Source: Typhlomys cinereus (lineage: Eukaryota; Chordata; Mammalia; Rodentia; Platacanthomyidae). From it: a DNA stretch of 64,000 nt. Under the pieces are notes generated by a model. It was not told the DNA's origin, ran no database searches, and saw only the letters and a program-made list of their open reading frames with translations. Of this stretch, positions 37,468-47,911 are shown one piece after another. Position numbers and translations under genes: made by a program. The DNA lies in the NCBI GenBank assembly GCA_023101885.1, contig JALPQD010000142.1, positions 3,680,121-3,744,120 on the forward strand. Direction: 5' to 3'. The first letter of the stretch is position 1; every line of letters begins with the position of its first letter.

Positions 37468-40059
37468 TTTATATAACTAAATAATTTTAAACATATTCTA
37501 TTTATTATGCATCCATATTATATAATACATGTATCTTTTTGGTGCTACTTCTGTACAGATCACATGTTGAGTATATACACACTGGCACACATGCAAAAAT
37601 AAAAATAAAAAAAATAAATTTAAAAAGCAGAGTAAGGATATCATTTGTTTGTTGGCTGTATTTTCTTTGGTCTCTTACTTTGATATTTCATTTGCATAAG
37701 TTCTAACATAGGAATAAAAAACATTTCTGGGGGAAACAGATGGTAAGAACCATAGGACACTCCTGAAAAACAATTAAAACACTACACTTAGTTTTCATAG
37801 AAAACATCATCATCATAGCAAATCTCTGCTTCTTCTGACTAAGATATTTCATAAATTAAAATACTGCAGTTTTATACATATTCCCTTCACTTTTCTTTTG
37901 TTGTTTCAATCAAATGATTGAGTAGTCAATTTTACATTGATGCAACTTGTTTCATGAATGAATAATATCAGACCTACAAAACCAGGATTTGACTATTTGC
38001 TTGGTTTTTTTCTCCTCTAATTCATAATGTACCCACAGCACAAACAAACTTTGTAAAACTTCCAGGTGTAGCAAAAAAATGCCATTTTATCATATTTGGA
38101 ATTAAATTGCTGTAATAAGAAGAAATGAGCAACCAAGTGGAGATCAATCCCATCCTTAATTACCAAATTTTTGAAACTTACATAAAATCCTGCTCATCTG
38201 AAGTCATTAGTTTAGTGATCACTTTTCATATTTTTGTTTAATTTCACTTGGGAGAAAAGTAGAATTGTAAAATTATTCCATGTTCAATTCTGCAATTGAG
38301 TTCAAAGAAGTAAGAACTGTAAATTATTCATACTGTAAAGAGGAATTTCCACAAGGAGAAAAATTATAATTAAGTTTGTGAATTTCTAGCACCTAGATAG
38401 TGTATAAATATTACATGTGTGGAGAAGGGCAAATCTTATCTAAAAGATGTCATTGCTTCTTTTGGAGTAAAGAATATCTGCAGCTAAATGTATTCATTTC
38501 ACTTTTTTCCCCAATAATCTATTTAAAGGCTGATATCATCTCTTGCAATTTCAACCATCATTATTAGATGAAATTCAGCATAAATTACTTTTAGATACCA
38601 GCAAAAATCACTAAATCTCAGTGTCTAGTGTGTTACACAATGCACATTTGCAAATTTTATTAAAAGCTTCCCAATAAAGGGTTTAGAATCTCTCATGTCT
38701 AAGACCCATGTTCCATTGCTTTGAATTTTGGCCTTCTGTGCTAATAAAACATTTTCCTTTTATCCGTGCATCCATTCACTGATGAAGTGAAAGGTGTTTA
38801 AATCAGCCATGCAGCTTCAGTTTCTCCCCCAAGTGCTAAAGCTACATTGTCCTTGAGGAGCTCATTTCTTAGGCAGGGAAACAGAAATATTCAAAAATTA
38901 ATTATGAAACGTGCCACCAGTGCTAAAATAGATAGATGAATGAGCTCCCAAGAGAATGGAAGCAAAATGGACTGGAAAGGGCTTGATAGACAGGATAACC
39001 TGAGTATTGAATATACTGCTAAATGCTTAAAAACCCAAGTCACTGGTGTTTGAGCCAGTGTTGTTTAAAGGAACACAACCAAGAAGAAGACTTCATATTA
39101 CACAAAGAATGTATTTAGATTAATTTACACAGTACAGGCTGGATAGTCCAAGAATAGCTCTGGAGGTTGAAGAAACTGAAAGCCCAACCAACAACATGCT
39201 CAAAAAGCCTGGATGTCTCAGTAGTCCCAAACTTGACAGCCAAAGAAACTGGGCTCTCCGGGTAGCAACAGTGGGGAGCTGCAACAGCTTTATAAGTGAG
39301 CTGCTGTTGAATGTGATGTTCCCTTTTGAGGAGAGTCTTTCAGTGTCAGGTGATCTGTTCAGGAAATGACCTTGCATTCAGCCATGTTACTCAATCATTA
39401 ATATTAAAAATAGAGTGATCGTTTGGTCTGTGGTTCTGGAGTTGAAGGAATCTAAGATTTGGACATTCTCATCTAGACAACTTCTGGCATCTCAGTTCAC
39501 AGGACAAAGCAGAAGGGTATGTTGGCATATATGAAAAAGAGAAAGCAGAGTTATTCCTGACAGAGCTAGTACACCCGTACAGTGAAGAAACCAATCTGCT
39601 CATGAAGTCGTTCCATAGTCCATTCATCTTGTGCAGGTCCTTCTACCCAGCACAGCTGCACTGGGAACAACCCTGTATTTCATGTGGTAAGTTTGCTGTC
39701 TGACACTTTCCTCAAGTCTTGATGAACTGCAACTCTCTGTGGGCCTGTTACACAGAGCTGTGCTGGACTGCAGTGTAGACAGTGTTCTTGTTTGTAGGCA
39801 CTATAATGCTATACTCAGCCCGTACATCAATTCAATTTTATTGTTTTTCTTCTAGCAAAATATCATCTTTCTCTAAAATATATAGAGCACAGCCCAATTA
39901 TTCTGGAGTTCACTCAGAAAACAGGAGAAACCCTTAAAAACAAAATTTCACCTATTATGAAAAATTGGAATTTTTTTTTTTTTAGTTTTACAAGGTCTTT
40001 TCCAGGAAAATAAATGGACCTTATTGTAGAATTTTATTTTCATCCTAAGGAACAAAAGT
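37468..40059. other. Unassigned DNA
   Basis: About 2.6 kb without a recognised repeat or gene. The stretch 39120-39800 is less AT-rich and could be an old LTR or unique sequence; I could not assign it. Confidence 0.35.
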
Positions 40060-40071
40060 AAGGGGTTTATT

Positions 40072-40236
40072 TATTTTTTAAACATTTTTTATTATTATTT
40101 CCGCTCGTACAAACTTAATAGGTACACCAGTTCCCTCCCTCCCTCCTCCTCCCCCCAAACCCCCTGCTCCCCCTCCACTCACCCCTCCTTCCCCATCCCC
40201 CAGTGCCTCCCGCCCTAATTCCCAGAGAGTCCTTTA
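40072..40236 (-). mobile_element. L1 3' UTR end, minus strand (outer piece of the 7SK chimera insertion)
   Basis: The minus strand ends in aataataaaaaatgtttaaaaaat. It is preceded by the purine-rich 3' UTR, which on plus is the ccctccctccctcctcctcccccc tract, and by attaaaggact. The same end is found at 40326, 47100 and 47455. At its left it abuts the direct repeat aaggggtttatt (40060-40071), whose partner lies at 41356-41367 past the 7SK piece. Confidence 0.85.
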
Positions 40237-40325
40237 ATGTGCATTCATCCCAATAGAATAGAAATTTATGGCATCTTTAATAAATATACATCCATACATA
40301 TATACATATATATATATATATCAAA
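40237..40325. other. 89-bp non-L1 spacer between two L1 3' ends
   Basis: Sequence cattcatcccaatagaat... through a (TA)n run at about 40306-40322. It is not L1 and not found elsewhere in the window. It could be a transduced flank of a source L1 carried between two poly(A) sites, or older host sequence between separate insertions. Confidence 0.5.
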
Positions 40326-41121
40326 AGCTTTTTTTAACATTTTTATTATTATTTCCACTCATACAAACTTAATAGGTACCCTGGTTCCCTCCCTCCCTCC
40401 TCCTCTCCCTCCCTCTTCCTCTCCATCACCCCCCTTCTCCCCCTCCCTTCCTCCCTCCCTCCCGATCCCCCAGTGCCTCCCCCCCCTATTCCCCAGAGAA
40501 ACCTTTAATGTGCATGCCAGACTCTCCTCTGACGTATAAGGACCCATTGGCATTTCCCTGAACCCTTTCCTGTGTTCCCCTTAAGCATAGGAACACTACT
40601 GTGGCTGCCAATCCCTTGCCTCCAAGGATCTTGGTGCCTTTAGCAGATGCTAGACTTTGTGAGGTCAATAGTGTGTTGGACATTGCGCAGGGCATGCAAA
40701 GTCCAATTATGATTGCTTCGGCCCTAACTTGTGTATCTTGCAAATCATTGCTCCTCCCATCCTTTTGCTCTTACACTCTTACCGCCCCCTCTTCCTCAAA
40801 TGTCTCTGAGCTTCAGGATGGGGAGAGATTAGTCTGGCCTAGTTCTAGGTGGTTGATATAGAGTCTCTGAAGTTCTGGATTGTGGTTTGTTGATTTTCTT
40901 TGGCAGTTTTGCTGCTCCTGCAATGCCCTTCACTCCATCCTGCTGGGCACTGTATGTCACGCCCTGGCCAGAGAAAAAAAGCTGTTAAACTGGAGTCTTA
41001 TTATAAGAGCACATTCAAGGGTAGATGTAATAAAAGTAGGAAACCTCACTGAGGGAGGGGTCAATTACCCATTTGCAAAATGGTTACTTTTTATTTGCCA
41101 GACTATATGCCCTCCCCTTCT
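40326..41121 (-). mobile_element. 5'-truncated L1 3' UTR, minus strand, joined to inverted 7SK
   Basis: The minus strand reads L1 3' UTR collinear with the plus-strand copy at 46310-47095: ctggcagactatatgccctccc (reversed) at the 5' side, the gcatgccctgc and aaggatccttggaggcaagg landmarks, the purine-rich tract and the aataataaaaatg tail. No ORF2 is present. At 41118-41124 it joins 7SK through shared bases gtgag. Confidence 0.88.
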
Positions 41122-41359
41122 GGTGAGGGTGATCTGGCTGCGACATCTGTCACCCCATTGATCGCCAAGGTTGATTCGGCTGATCTGGCTGGCTAGGCGG
41201 TGTCCCCTTCCTCCCTCACCGCTCCATGTGCGTTCCTCCCGAAGCTGCGCACTAGGTCGAAGAGAACGACCTTCCCCGAATAGAGGAGGACCGGTCTTCG
41301 GTCAAGGGTATACGAGTAGCTGCGCTCCCCTGCTAGAACCTCCAAACAAGCTCTCAAGG
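41122..41359 (+). pseudogene. RN7SK: 7SK RNA pseudogene, 3'-truncated, inverted relative to the attached L1
   Basis: 7SK is the RNA polymerase III snRNA that holds P-TEFb inactive with HEXIM, LARP7 and MEPCE. This stretch matches its 5' two thirds almost base for base: gatctggctgcgacatctgt, accccattgatcgcca, gattcggctgatctggctgg, the gaagctgcgc and gaccggtcttcggtcaaggg segments, and agctgcgctcccctgctaga, ending ctctcaagg at 41359. The last third, including the 3' hairpin and the oligo(U) end, is absent, so it cannot make functional 7SK. No Pol III upstream promoter (PSE/TATA) is visible, because the sequence upstream is L1. It lies on plus while the L1 is on minus. The base at its end merges into the direct repeat aaggggtttatt at 41356-41367. 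Confidence 0.93.
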
Positions 41360-41367
41360 GGTTTATT

Positions 41368-42194
41368 AATAATCTTTCAAATTGATGTACAAGGAAAGCA
41401 CTTTAGTATCTATGTCAAATATCCTTTCATTAAGTATAACCCTATGATGTTATGGAGATTTGATGACTGCAACATAAAAATGAGATGTAGATATCCATAC
41501 TATATCATGGTGGAAGAAAGAAATAAGCTATGCCTTTTGAATATTATCAGGTGGCCCATCTATGAATGACATCTTTGGAGGTTTTTAAAAGGAGAGCTGG
41601 GACAAATTATAAGCAGTGCTTTGTGCAAGAAAAAGTGTATATCGGTTACTTGTCTTTTGCATACACAGACTAAAGTAACTTAAGAAAGGAAGATTCTATT
41701 TTGGATCACAGTTTAAGAGTACCATCCATCATGGTAGAGAAGTCAGACATCAGGAACTGGTCCAAGTACATCTGAGTATGTAGCAGACTGTGATGAAAGT
41801 TCTTGCCAAGCATACTTTATCTCTTTATTCAGCCTAGGATCCTAACCTAAGTAATAATATCCAATACTCATAATAAAATTATCCATGATAAAGCTGGGTC
41901 TGCCTGCCTTAATTAAATTAATCTAGTTAAACCTTTACAAACATTGCTATAAAATAACTAATCTAGGTGACCGTATCCAGGCATAAAAAGGGACTTCTTG
42001 CTTATGTGATTCAAGGTACAGTCATGTTGACAATTAGTTTTAGGATCAGAGAAGAAAACTTAAGTCAGTGCTATGTTAACTACTGAGTAAAGCAAGAATC
42101 AGTGACTAAAACCTATGCAAATCTGAAAGAACTAAGAAATAGGATCACAGCTCAATAAAATATATCATGTAAAACTGAGTAAGCAGAAGCATAG

Positions 42195-42235
<41 letters not shown>

Positions 42236-44338
42236 TAGAAGTGACAAGTACACATAATGAGTAAACTTATGGAAAAAATTAACATTTTTTAAAAATGTCT
42301 TTAAGCAACTAAGGATATCTTATACTGCTTTTAGAATGGTGAAAACTGAATAATAACAAATACTGTGGGTTGTAAGTGACCCTTATTTTCTGCAGCCCTT
42401 CTAAAGGAAAGTCAATACTTTATACATAGATAAAAGGAGAGATAAACTGAACTTTCACTAGGTGAAGATATTTTTCTTTGGAATGAGAAAGCTTTGCCCC
42501 AGAGGGTAGTTGCTTTATCGTTATTAGAAATATTTGACTGGATGGACCAAAGTCTTGATTGCTTGTGGCTATCACTCCAGCCACAGAAAAGGTAAGTGCT
42601 TGTGAAATCAGTTTACTACCTACCACTCATTCAGCCTCCCATTCATGTCAGTTCCAACACTTGTGCTACGTTCTGGCTTTCATAAAGAATTCTGCATTTC
42701 ATAGAGAAACTGGTAGAGTTTGCAATACTTCTCTTCAGTTATAAACTATTTTGACTTGGATTTCTCTCTGTTTCTACTTAATGTTCATTAAAACACACTA
42801 AAGGCCAATAATTTGTACTTACATAAGACAAAGTCTATTTCTTCTCATTTATTTACCAAAAGAGTGAAATAAATGCCCATATTTGTTTGTACAGAAATTT
42901 CCTTCTAATTCTGTTTTGATAATAATGAACTTAGGACTGTTTGAGTAATTGTGGAGTACTTATTTACACGTTATATAATTATAAGGAAAAATATAAATCA
43001 ATATTAAATACGTGTTATAAATTATTAAGGAAAACAGTAAGGTAGAATAAAGGGTAAAACATGATTTCATCTCAAGAAATACATAACACACAAACAGATA
43101 TGCATATACATCTCACAGGAGTACCTCAGGAGTCATAATTCAATTGTGGTGCCTTGAAGAACAAGCAAGTATTCTCCATGTCTGTAGGAGTTATAAACTC
43201 AAGAACAGGAAACCTGTGAATTCTAGGATACATTTCATACAGACATGCATTCAAATTCAATTTCTGAGAATTACAAACATACGTCTAAAAAAAGTGCCAA
43301 TTCCTTATAAGTGATGGCAAAACAGACATTTGTAATCATTAAATACTTCTAGAAGGCACATGAATAATTCTGAGTTAAGATTAATATTTTAGAGTAGAAC
43401 TTTAATGATGAATGTTATCCCTAATTTAAACTTTTTTACTCTTTTTTTCCAGACTTGTGCTTTTTATCATGAGCATGTTTATTTTTTAGAGTACAAAGAT
43501 GAGCATAGATTAGAATAAAAATAAGAGCAATGCAACTTCTTTATTAATAGGAAGGAACAGCACAAAAATTTGATTAAAAAGTTATATGTTGCAACTTTCA
43601 TGTAACATATATCTGCTTATTCCTCTACATAATTTAAAATTTTAATTATAATATTATAACGCTCCATATTTTAATCAAGCTCTTGGTTTCATAACACAGC
43701 TCATACCATTGTTGTGTCATCTGTAGCCCTGACTAGTAAGGAATAAGTCAAGTGAGTGGGGATAACCTAAAACTCTTCCCTCTGAATGGGATAAGATACC
43801 TGCCACCACCTCTTCCAACCTAATATATGTCATATTACACATTTTTTATGCATGATGTTGCCTCACTTGGGATTTTCTTCTCCCTCTAGTCCAGGAAGTT
43901 CTGGATGTATACAATCTTCTTCATCAACCTACTCATGACACAGCCAAACTTTGCCAAACTTTGCTCCTCCAGTAACGGTGAATCTTGTTTTCCTCTGCAA
44001 TGTTTTCTTTGACCATATACTTTTATCATGTTTCCATTCAATTATTATTTACTAGCATGCATAGTCTCACTGTCTCACAGTTAAAAGTTCCTCCATAGTA
44101 AAACAATGTCTTGTTTTGCTCACTAAATCAGTGTTGTACAGAGCACCAGCAGCAAAGTCTATCTGAACTCAAAAACACTTTTCAATTTGATCGTTAATTT
44201 GTGCATTATGCCTGGAGTCCAGGAGAGCAGTGCCTCCTATTTCTCATGGACTTATAATGATTTTCCTTAAATACCTTACTATTTTCTCATTTCTGACTTC
44301 AAGAAGATCTACAGATAATGATTTATGTTTACTTAGGA

Positions 44339-44339
<1 letters not shown>
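41368..44339. other. Unassigned DNA with an (AC)n tract at 42197-42232
   Basis: One clean AC microsatellite of about 18 units. The rest is unassigned AT-rich sequence without a recognised repeat or gene. Confidence 0.5.
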
Positions 44340-44376
<37 letters not shown>

Positions 44377-44530
44377 GGTAGAAAGAGAGATTTGTACATT
44401 TATGTAATGGTTCATAAGTGGAGGTCACAGACTCATTTTGGAAGTTCTCTTTATCCTTCATGTGGACTTGTAGGGACTGAACACAGGTCACCAAGTTTGG
44501 AAAAAGGAGGCTAAACTGCTGATGAACCTT
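44340..44530 (-). repeat. (AC)n microsatellite followed by an old B3-like SINE scrap
   Basis: A clean AC run at 44341-44371. Then 44440-44525 reads cttgtagggactgaacacaggtcaccaagtttgg, the decayed reversed end of a B2/B3-type SINE. Confidence 0.55.
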
Positions 44531-44559
44531 GTCTTCATAAATAATTTTTTTTTAGTATT

Positions 44560-44826
44560 TTGTAATTTTTATTGTGTGTGTGTGTCTGTGTGTGTGTGTG
44601 TGTGTAAAAGGATACTTGCTTGTGTGTGCCTGTTAAGACCCAAAGCTGACATCAGAAATCAGTCTGATTTATTCTACCTCCTTATTATTTGCTCTGGTGT
44701 TTCCTTTTCAAGGACAGAAATCGAAGTGTGTTGTCATACTTATTTTATATAGGATCTGGGGACCTGAACTCAGATCATACCGATTGTGAGGCAAAGGCAT
44801 CAAACTTTGAGTCATCTCCTCAGCCA
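44560..44826 (-). mobile_element. Older B2-like SINE, minus strand
   Basis: The plus strand carries a (GT)n run at 44573-44605, acccaaagctgacatcagaaatca, tttcaaggacagaaatcgaagtg, ctggggacctgaactcagatcat and aaaggcatcaaactttgagtcatctcctcagcc. The order matches the SINE family of this window with strong divergence. Confidence 0.65.
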
Positions 44827-45029
44827 GGATTCAAATTTTTATGCTCTATGATGTATCTACCACTTCTTTATGATTCTGAGTTGTGATTTGAATTTAAATG
44901 TAATCATGCTTTTTATTTACACATTAGTTTTTATGTACAGATAAATATGCAAGTATGTGCTATGGTATATGCATGTAGATATCAAAGATTGATATCAGGT
45001 AGGTATTTTTCTAAGTTCCTCCTCATATT

Positions 45030-45260
45030 CTTTTTCTTTTTTTTTTTCTCTTTAGAATTAGTGTCTCCTTCACCTTAGAGTTCATCAATTTAGCTAGGCT
45101 AATTAGGCACTGAGCTCCAGGAATCCATCTACCTTTTACAACTTGGCATTGGGATTCAGGCATGTACTATCATTCCCATTATATGGGATTGAGGTCAAAT
45201 TTAGGTAGTCATGGTTGAGAAGCAAGTACTTTACTCATGGAACCATCTTCCAGGCCAAAA
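45030..45260 (-). mobile_element. B4-like SINE relic, minus strand
   Basis: On plus: tttagctaggctaattaggcactgagctccaggaatcc, cattgggattcaggcatgtac, ggattgaggtcaaatt and agcaagtactttactcatggaaccatcttccaggcc. This is the reversed B4 order (B1-like part then ID-like head). Moderately diverged. Confidence 0.6.
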
Positions 45261-45389
45261 GGTAGCACCTGAAAATTCAACAAAGCATGATTTAAGAAAA
45301 TATTTTAAGTGTAGTCTCTCTGTTTGAATATTAGGGAAATATTCCTCCATGGTGGAAAAATAAGGATTTTAGAAAATAAGGTAGAAATT

Positions 45390-45697
45390 AACCAGATGTC
45401 TCATTACTTACTTGTAGTCCTTGATGGAGGCCTATTTTCTCTGCTGTAACAGAGAAAATAGTTTCTGGTGTGGCCCTCCAACCCCATCCCTTCTATTCAT
45501 ACTCCTTGCAATTACTGTAGGTATTACAGAGATTTATCTTTGACTGTCTCTAGGTGGGCTGGGTGGGTTTGGTACTAGGAGCCACCTATTAGGAAGTACA
45601 TATGGCGCTTAATTTTCTGGGTCTGGGATACTTCAATTAATATAATTGTTTCTAATGACATCCATTTCCTGGCAAATTCCAGTAATTCATCATTTTT
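45390..45697 (-). mobile_element. L1 ORF2 end and 3' UTR start, minus strand (inverted arm)
   Basis: This is nearly the exact reverse complement of about 45955-46264: the last ORF2 codons and the first part of the 3' UTR. It abuts the 19-bp direct repeat agaaaataaggtagaaatt (45371-45389), whose partner is at 47464-47482 past the second L1 tail. It ends at 45697 in the middle of the ORF2 C terminus. Confidence 0.9.
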
Positions 45698-45740
45698 TAA
45701 ATGATGAAATTTTTTAATCATTTTATGATTAAAATGATTA
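45698..45740. repeat. Junction segment with a 10-bp stem palindrome
   Basis: Not L1. It contains taatcatttt at 45715-45724 and its reverse complement aaaatgatta at 45731-45740, with a 6-base loop. It sits exactly between the reverse and direct L1 pieces. Confidence 0.7.
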
Positions 45741-47100
45741 AATTAAAGATTGAAATGCCATATGACCCAGCTATTCCACTTCTGGGAATAACCCCCCATG
45801 CAGCAGAGGTTCACCTCCATAGCACAAGTGCAACCATGTTCATAGCAGCACTGTTTACAATAGCAAAGTCATGGAATCAACTCAAATGTCCAACAGTTGA
45901 CGAGTGGATAAGGAAAATGTGGTACTATACAATGGAGTACTACTCAGCCATCAAAAATGATGAATTACTGGAATTTGCCGGGAAATGGATGTCATTAGAA
46001 ACAATTATATTGAGTGAAGTATCCCAGACCCAGAAAATTAAGTGCCATATGTACTTCCTAATAGGTGGCTCCTAGTACCAAACCCACCCAGCCCACCTAG
46101 AGACAGTCAAAGATAAATCTCTGTAATACCTACAGTAATTGCAAGGAGTATGAACAGGAGGGATGGAGTAGGAGGGCGGCATCAGAAACAAGGAGAGAGG
46201 GGACCATGTTACAGCAGAGAAAATAGGCCTCCATCAAGGACTGCAAGTAAGTAATAAGACATCTGGTTAGGTTCACAGACTTTCATTCCTGATCATTTAC
46301 AACTGAGGGGGTGTGATCTCACCAGAAGGGGAGGGCATATAGTCTGGCAGATAATAAGTAACCATTTTGAAAATGGTTGATTGACCCCTCCCTCACTGTG
46401 GTTTCCTATTTAATTACATCTACCTTTGAATATACTCTTATAACAAGACTCTAGTTTAGCAGCTTTTTAATCTCTGGGCAGGGGGTGACATACAATACCC
46501 ATCAGGATGGAGTGAAGGGCATTGCAGGAGCAGCAAAACCACAAAAGAAAATCGACAAACCATAATCCAGAACTTCAGAGACTTTATATTAACCACCTGG
46601 AACTAGGCCAGCCTAATCTCTCCCCATCCTGAAGCTCAGAGATATTTGAGGAAGAGGGGTCGGTAAGAGTATAAGAGCACAAGGATGGGAGGAGCAATGA
46701 TATGGAAGATACTCCACACAAGTTAGGGCCGAAACAATCATAATTGGACTTTGCATGCCCTGCACAATGTCCAAAACACTATTGACCCCACAAAGTCTAG
46801 CATTTGCTAAAAGCACCGGGATCCTTGGAGGCAAGGGATTGGCAGTCACATCAGTGTTCCTATACTTAAGGGGAACATGGGAAAGGGTTCAGGGAAAGGC
46901 CACTGGGTCCTTATATGTCATCGGAGAGGAGGACCCAGAGGAGAGTTTGGCATGCACATTAAAGGATTCTCCAGGGATTGGGGGAGGGGAGACAATGGGG
47001 AGGAGGGAGGGGGGAGGGGATGGTGAGCAGAGGAGTCGGAGGGAGGAGGAGGGAAGGGGGTACTGGTGTACCTATTAATAATAAAAAATGTTTTAAAAAA
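45741..47100 (+). mobile_element. 5'-truncated L1: ORF2 C terminus plus complete 3' UTR
   Basis: Starts aaattaaagattgaaatgcc and reads the conserved L1 ORF2 C-terminal region (YDPAIPLLGI, MFIAALFTIAKSWNQ, MEYYSAIKND, ETIILSEVSQTQ) to a stop at about 46075. Only the non-catalytic C-terminal part is present. The 3' UTR has a polypurine tract at 46978-47060 and ends aataataaaaaatgttttaaaaaa. At its 5' start it mirrors 47100-47111, where the same L1 position occurs on the other strand. Confidence 0.92.
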
Positions 47101-47337
47101 TCTTTAATTTCTTTAAGAATCTCCAGACAGCTCGCCAGAGTGGTTGTATGAGCCTGCATTCCCACCAGCAATGTAGGAGAGTTCCCCTCTCTCCATATCC
47201 TCTCCAGCATTTGTGTTGTTTGTATTGTGGATTTTTGCCATCCTGACAGGGTGAGATGATATCTCAGGGAAGTTTTGATTTGCATTTCCCTGATGGCTAA
47301 GGAAGTGGAGCATTTTTTAAGATATTTGTTAGACATT
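47101..47337 (-). mobile_element. L1 ORF2 fragment just upstream of the C terminus, minus strand
   Basis: The minus strand encodes, with frameshifts, the L1 segment [18 protein letters not shown] and the region leading to the C-terminal block (LEILKEIKD). It is collinear with 59235-59460 of the long L1 at the window end. Its left limit is the L1 position at which the plus-strand piece at 45741 begins. Confidence 0.85.
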
Positions 47338-47463
47338 TTAATGGGGAGGGAGGGGTGAGAGAAGGGGGAGCAGGGAGGTGGAGGGAAGAGGAGGGAGGGA
47401 GGGAACCGGTGTACCTACTAAGTTTGTTTGAGCGGAAATAATAATAAAAAATGTTAAAAAAAA
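47338..47463 (+). mobile_element. Second L1 3' UTR end with A-tail
   Basis: Purine-rich 3' UTR end (ggggagggaggggtgagag...), cctactaagtttgtttgagcgg, the aataataataaaaaatg end and an A run. It is followed directly by the 19-bp repeat at 47464-47482 that closes the whole 45371-47482 insertion. Confidence 0.9.
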
Positions 47464-47482
47464 AGAAAATAAGGTAGAAATT

Positions 47483-47634
47483 GAGACAAAATCAGAAATA
47501 AATTTAAATGATTAGAGAAAAAAACCTAGAAAAAAAATCCTGTCTTGTAAGGCTAAATATAAAGCTTCTCATTATTATAGCAAACTCTATACTACACTGA
47601 TTTTTGGATCGTACATTGTATAAGAAGAAGGAGC
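47483..47634. other. Unassigned host DNA between two insertions
   Basis: Short AT-rich stretch with no feature. Confidence 0.4.
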
Positions 47635-47904
47635 GGGGGCTAGAGAGGTGGCTCAGGGGTTAAGTCTCTGCCTTGCAAGGGGAAGGTCCTAGACCCCATG
47701 TATAGATGCTGGGCGGAAGTGGGAACAGCCTGCATTTCTGGTCCTGGTAAGGTGGAGCCTGTGAATTCCCAGGCAGAGTAAACAAAGAGGAGGTGGAGGC
47801 GGTCCATGGTGGTTCTTGAATTCGTCCATGGTTCTACACACACAACACACACGCACACACACACGTGCACACACGCACAATTGAATAAATAATAAATAAT
47901 AAAA
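47635..47904 (+). mobile_element. B2-superfamily SINE, long subfamily, with B-box loss
   Basis: Head ggggctagagaggtggctcag. After ggaaggtcct about 18 bp covering the B box (gagttcggatc...) is missing and the sequence jumps to agaccccatg, so this copy has lost an internal Pol III promoter element. It carries the insert (gcagagtaaacaaagagg) and the cacaattgaataaataataa terminus. A short target duplication, aaggagc, is at 47628-47634 and 47905-47911. Confidence 0.88.
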
Positions 47905-47911
47905 AAGGAGC

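Noticed and set aside
40601..41569. Frames of 86-132 codons through the 40.6-41.6 kb region
   Set aside because: They cross the reversed L1 3' UTR and the 7SK pseudogene, which explain the sequence.
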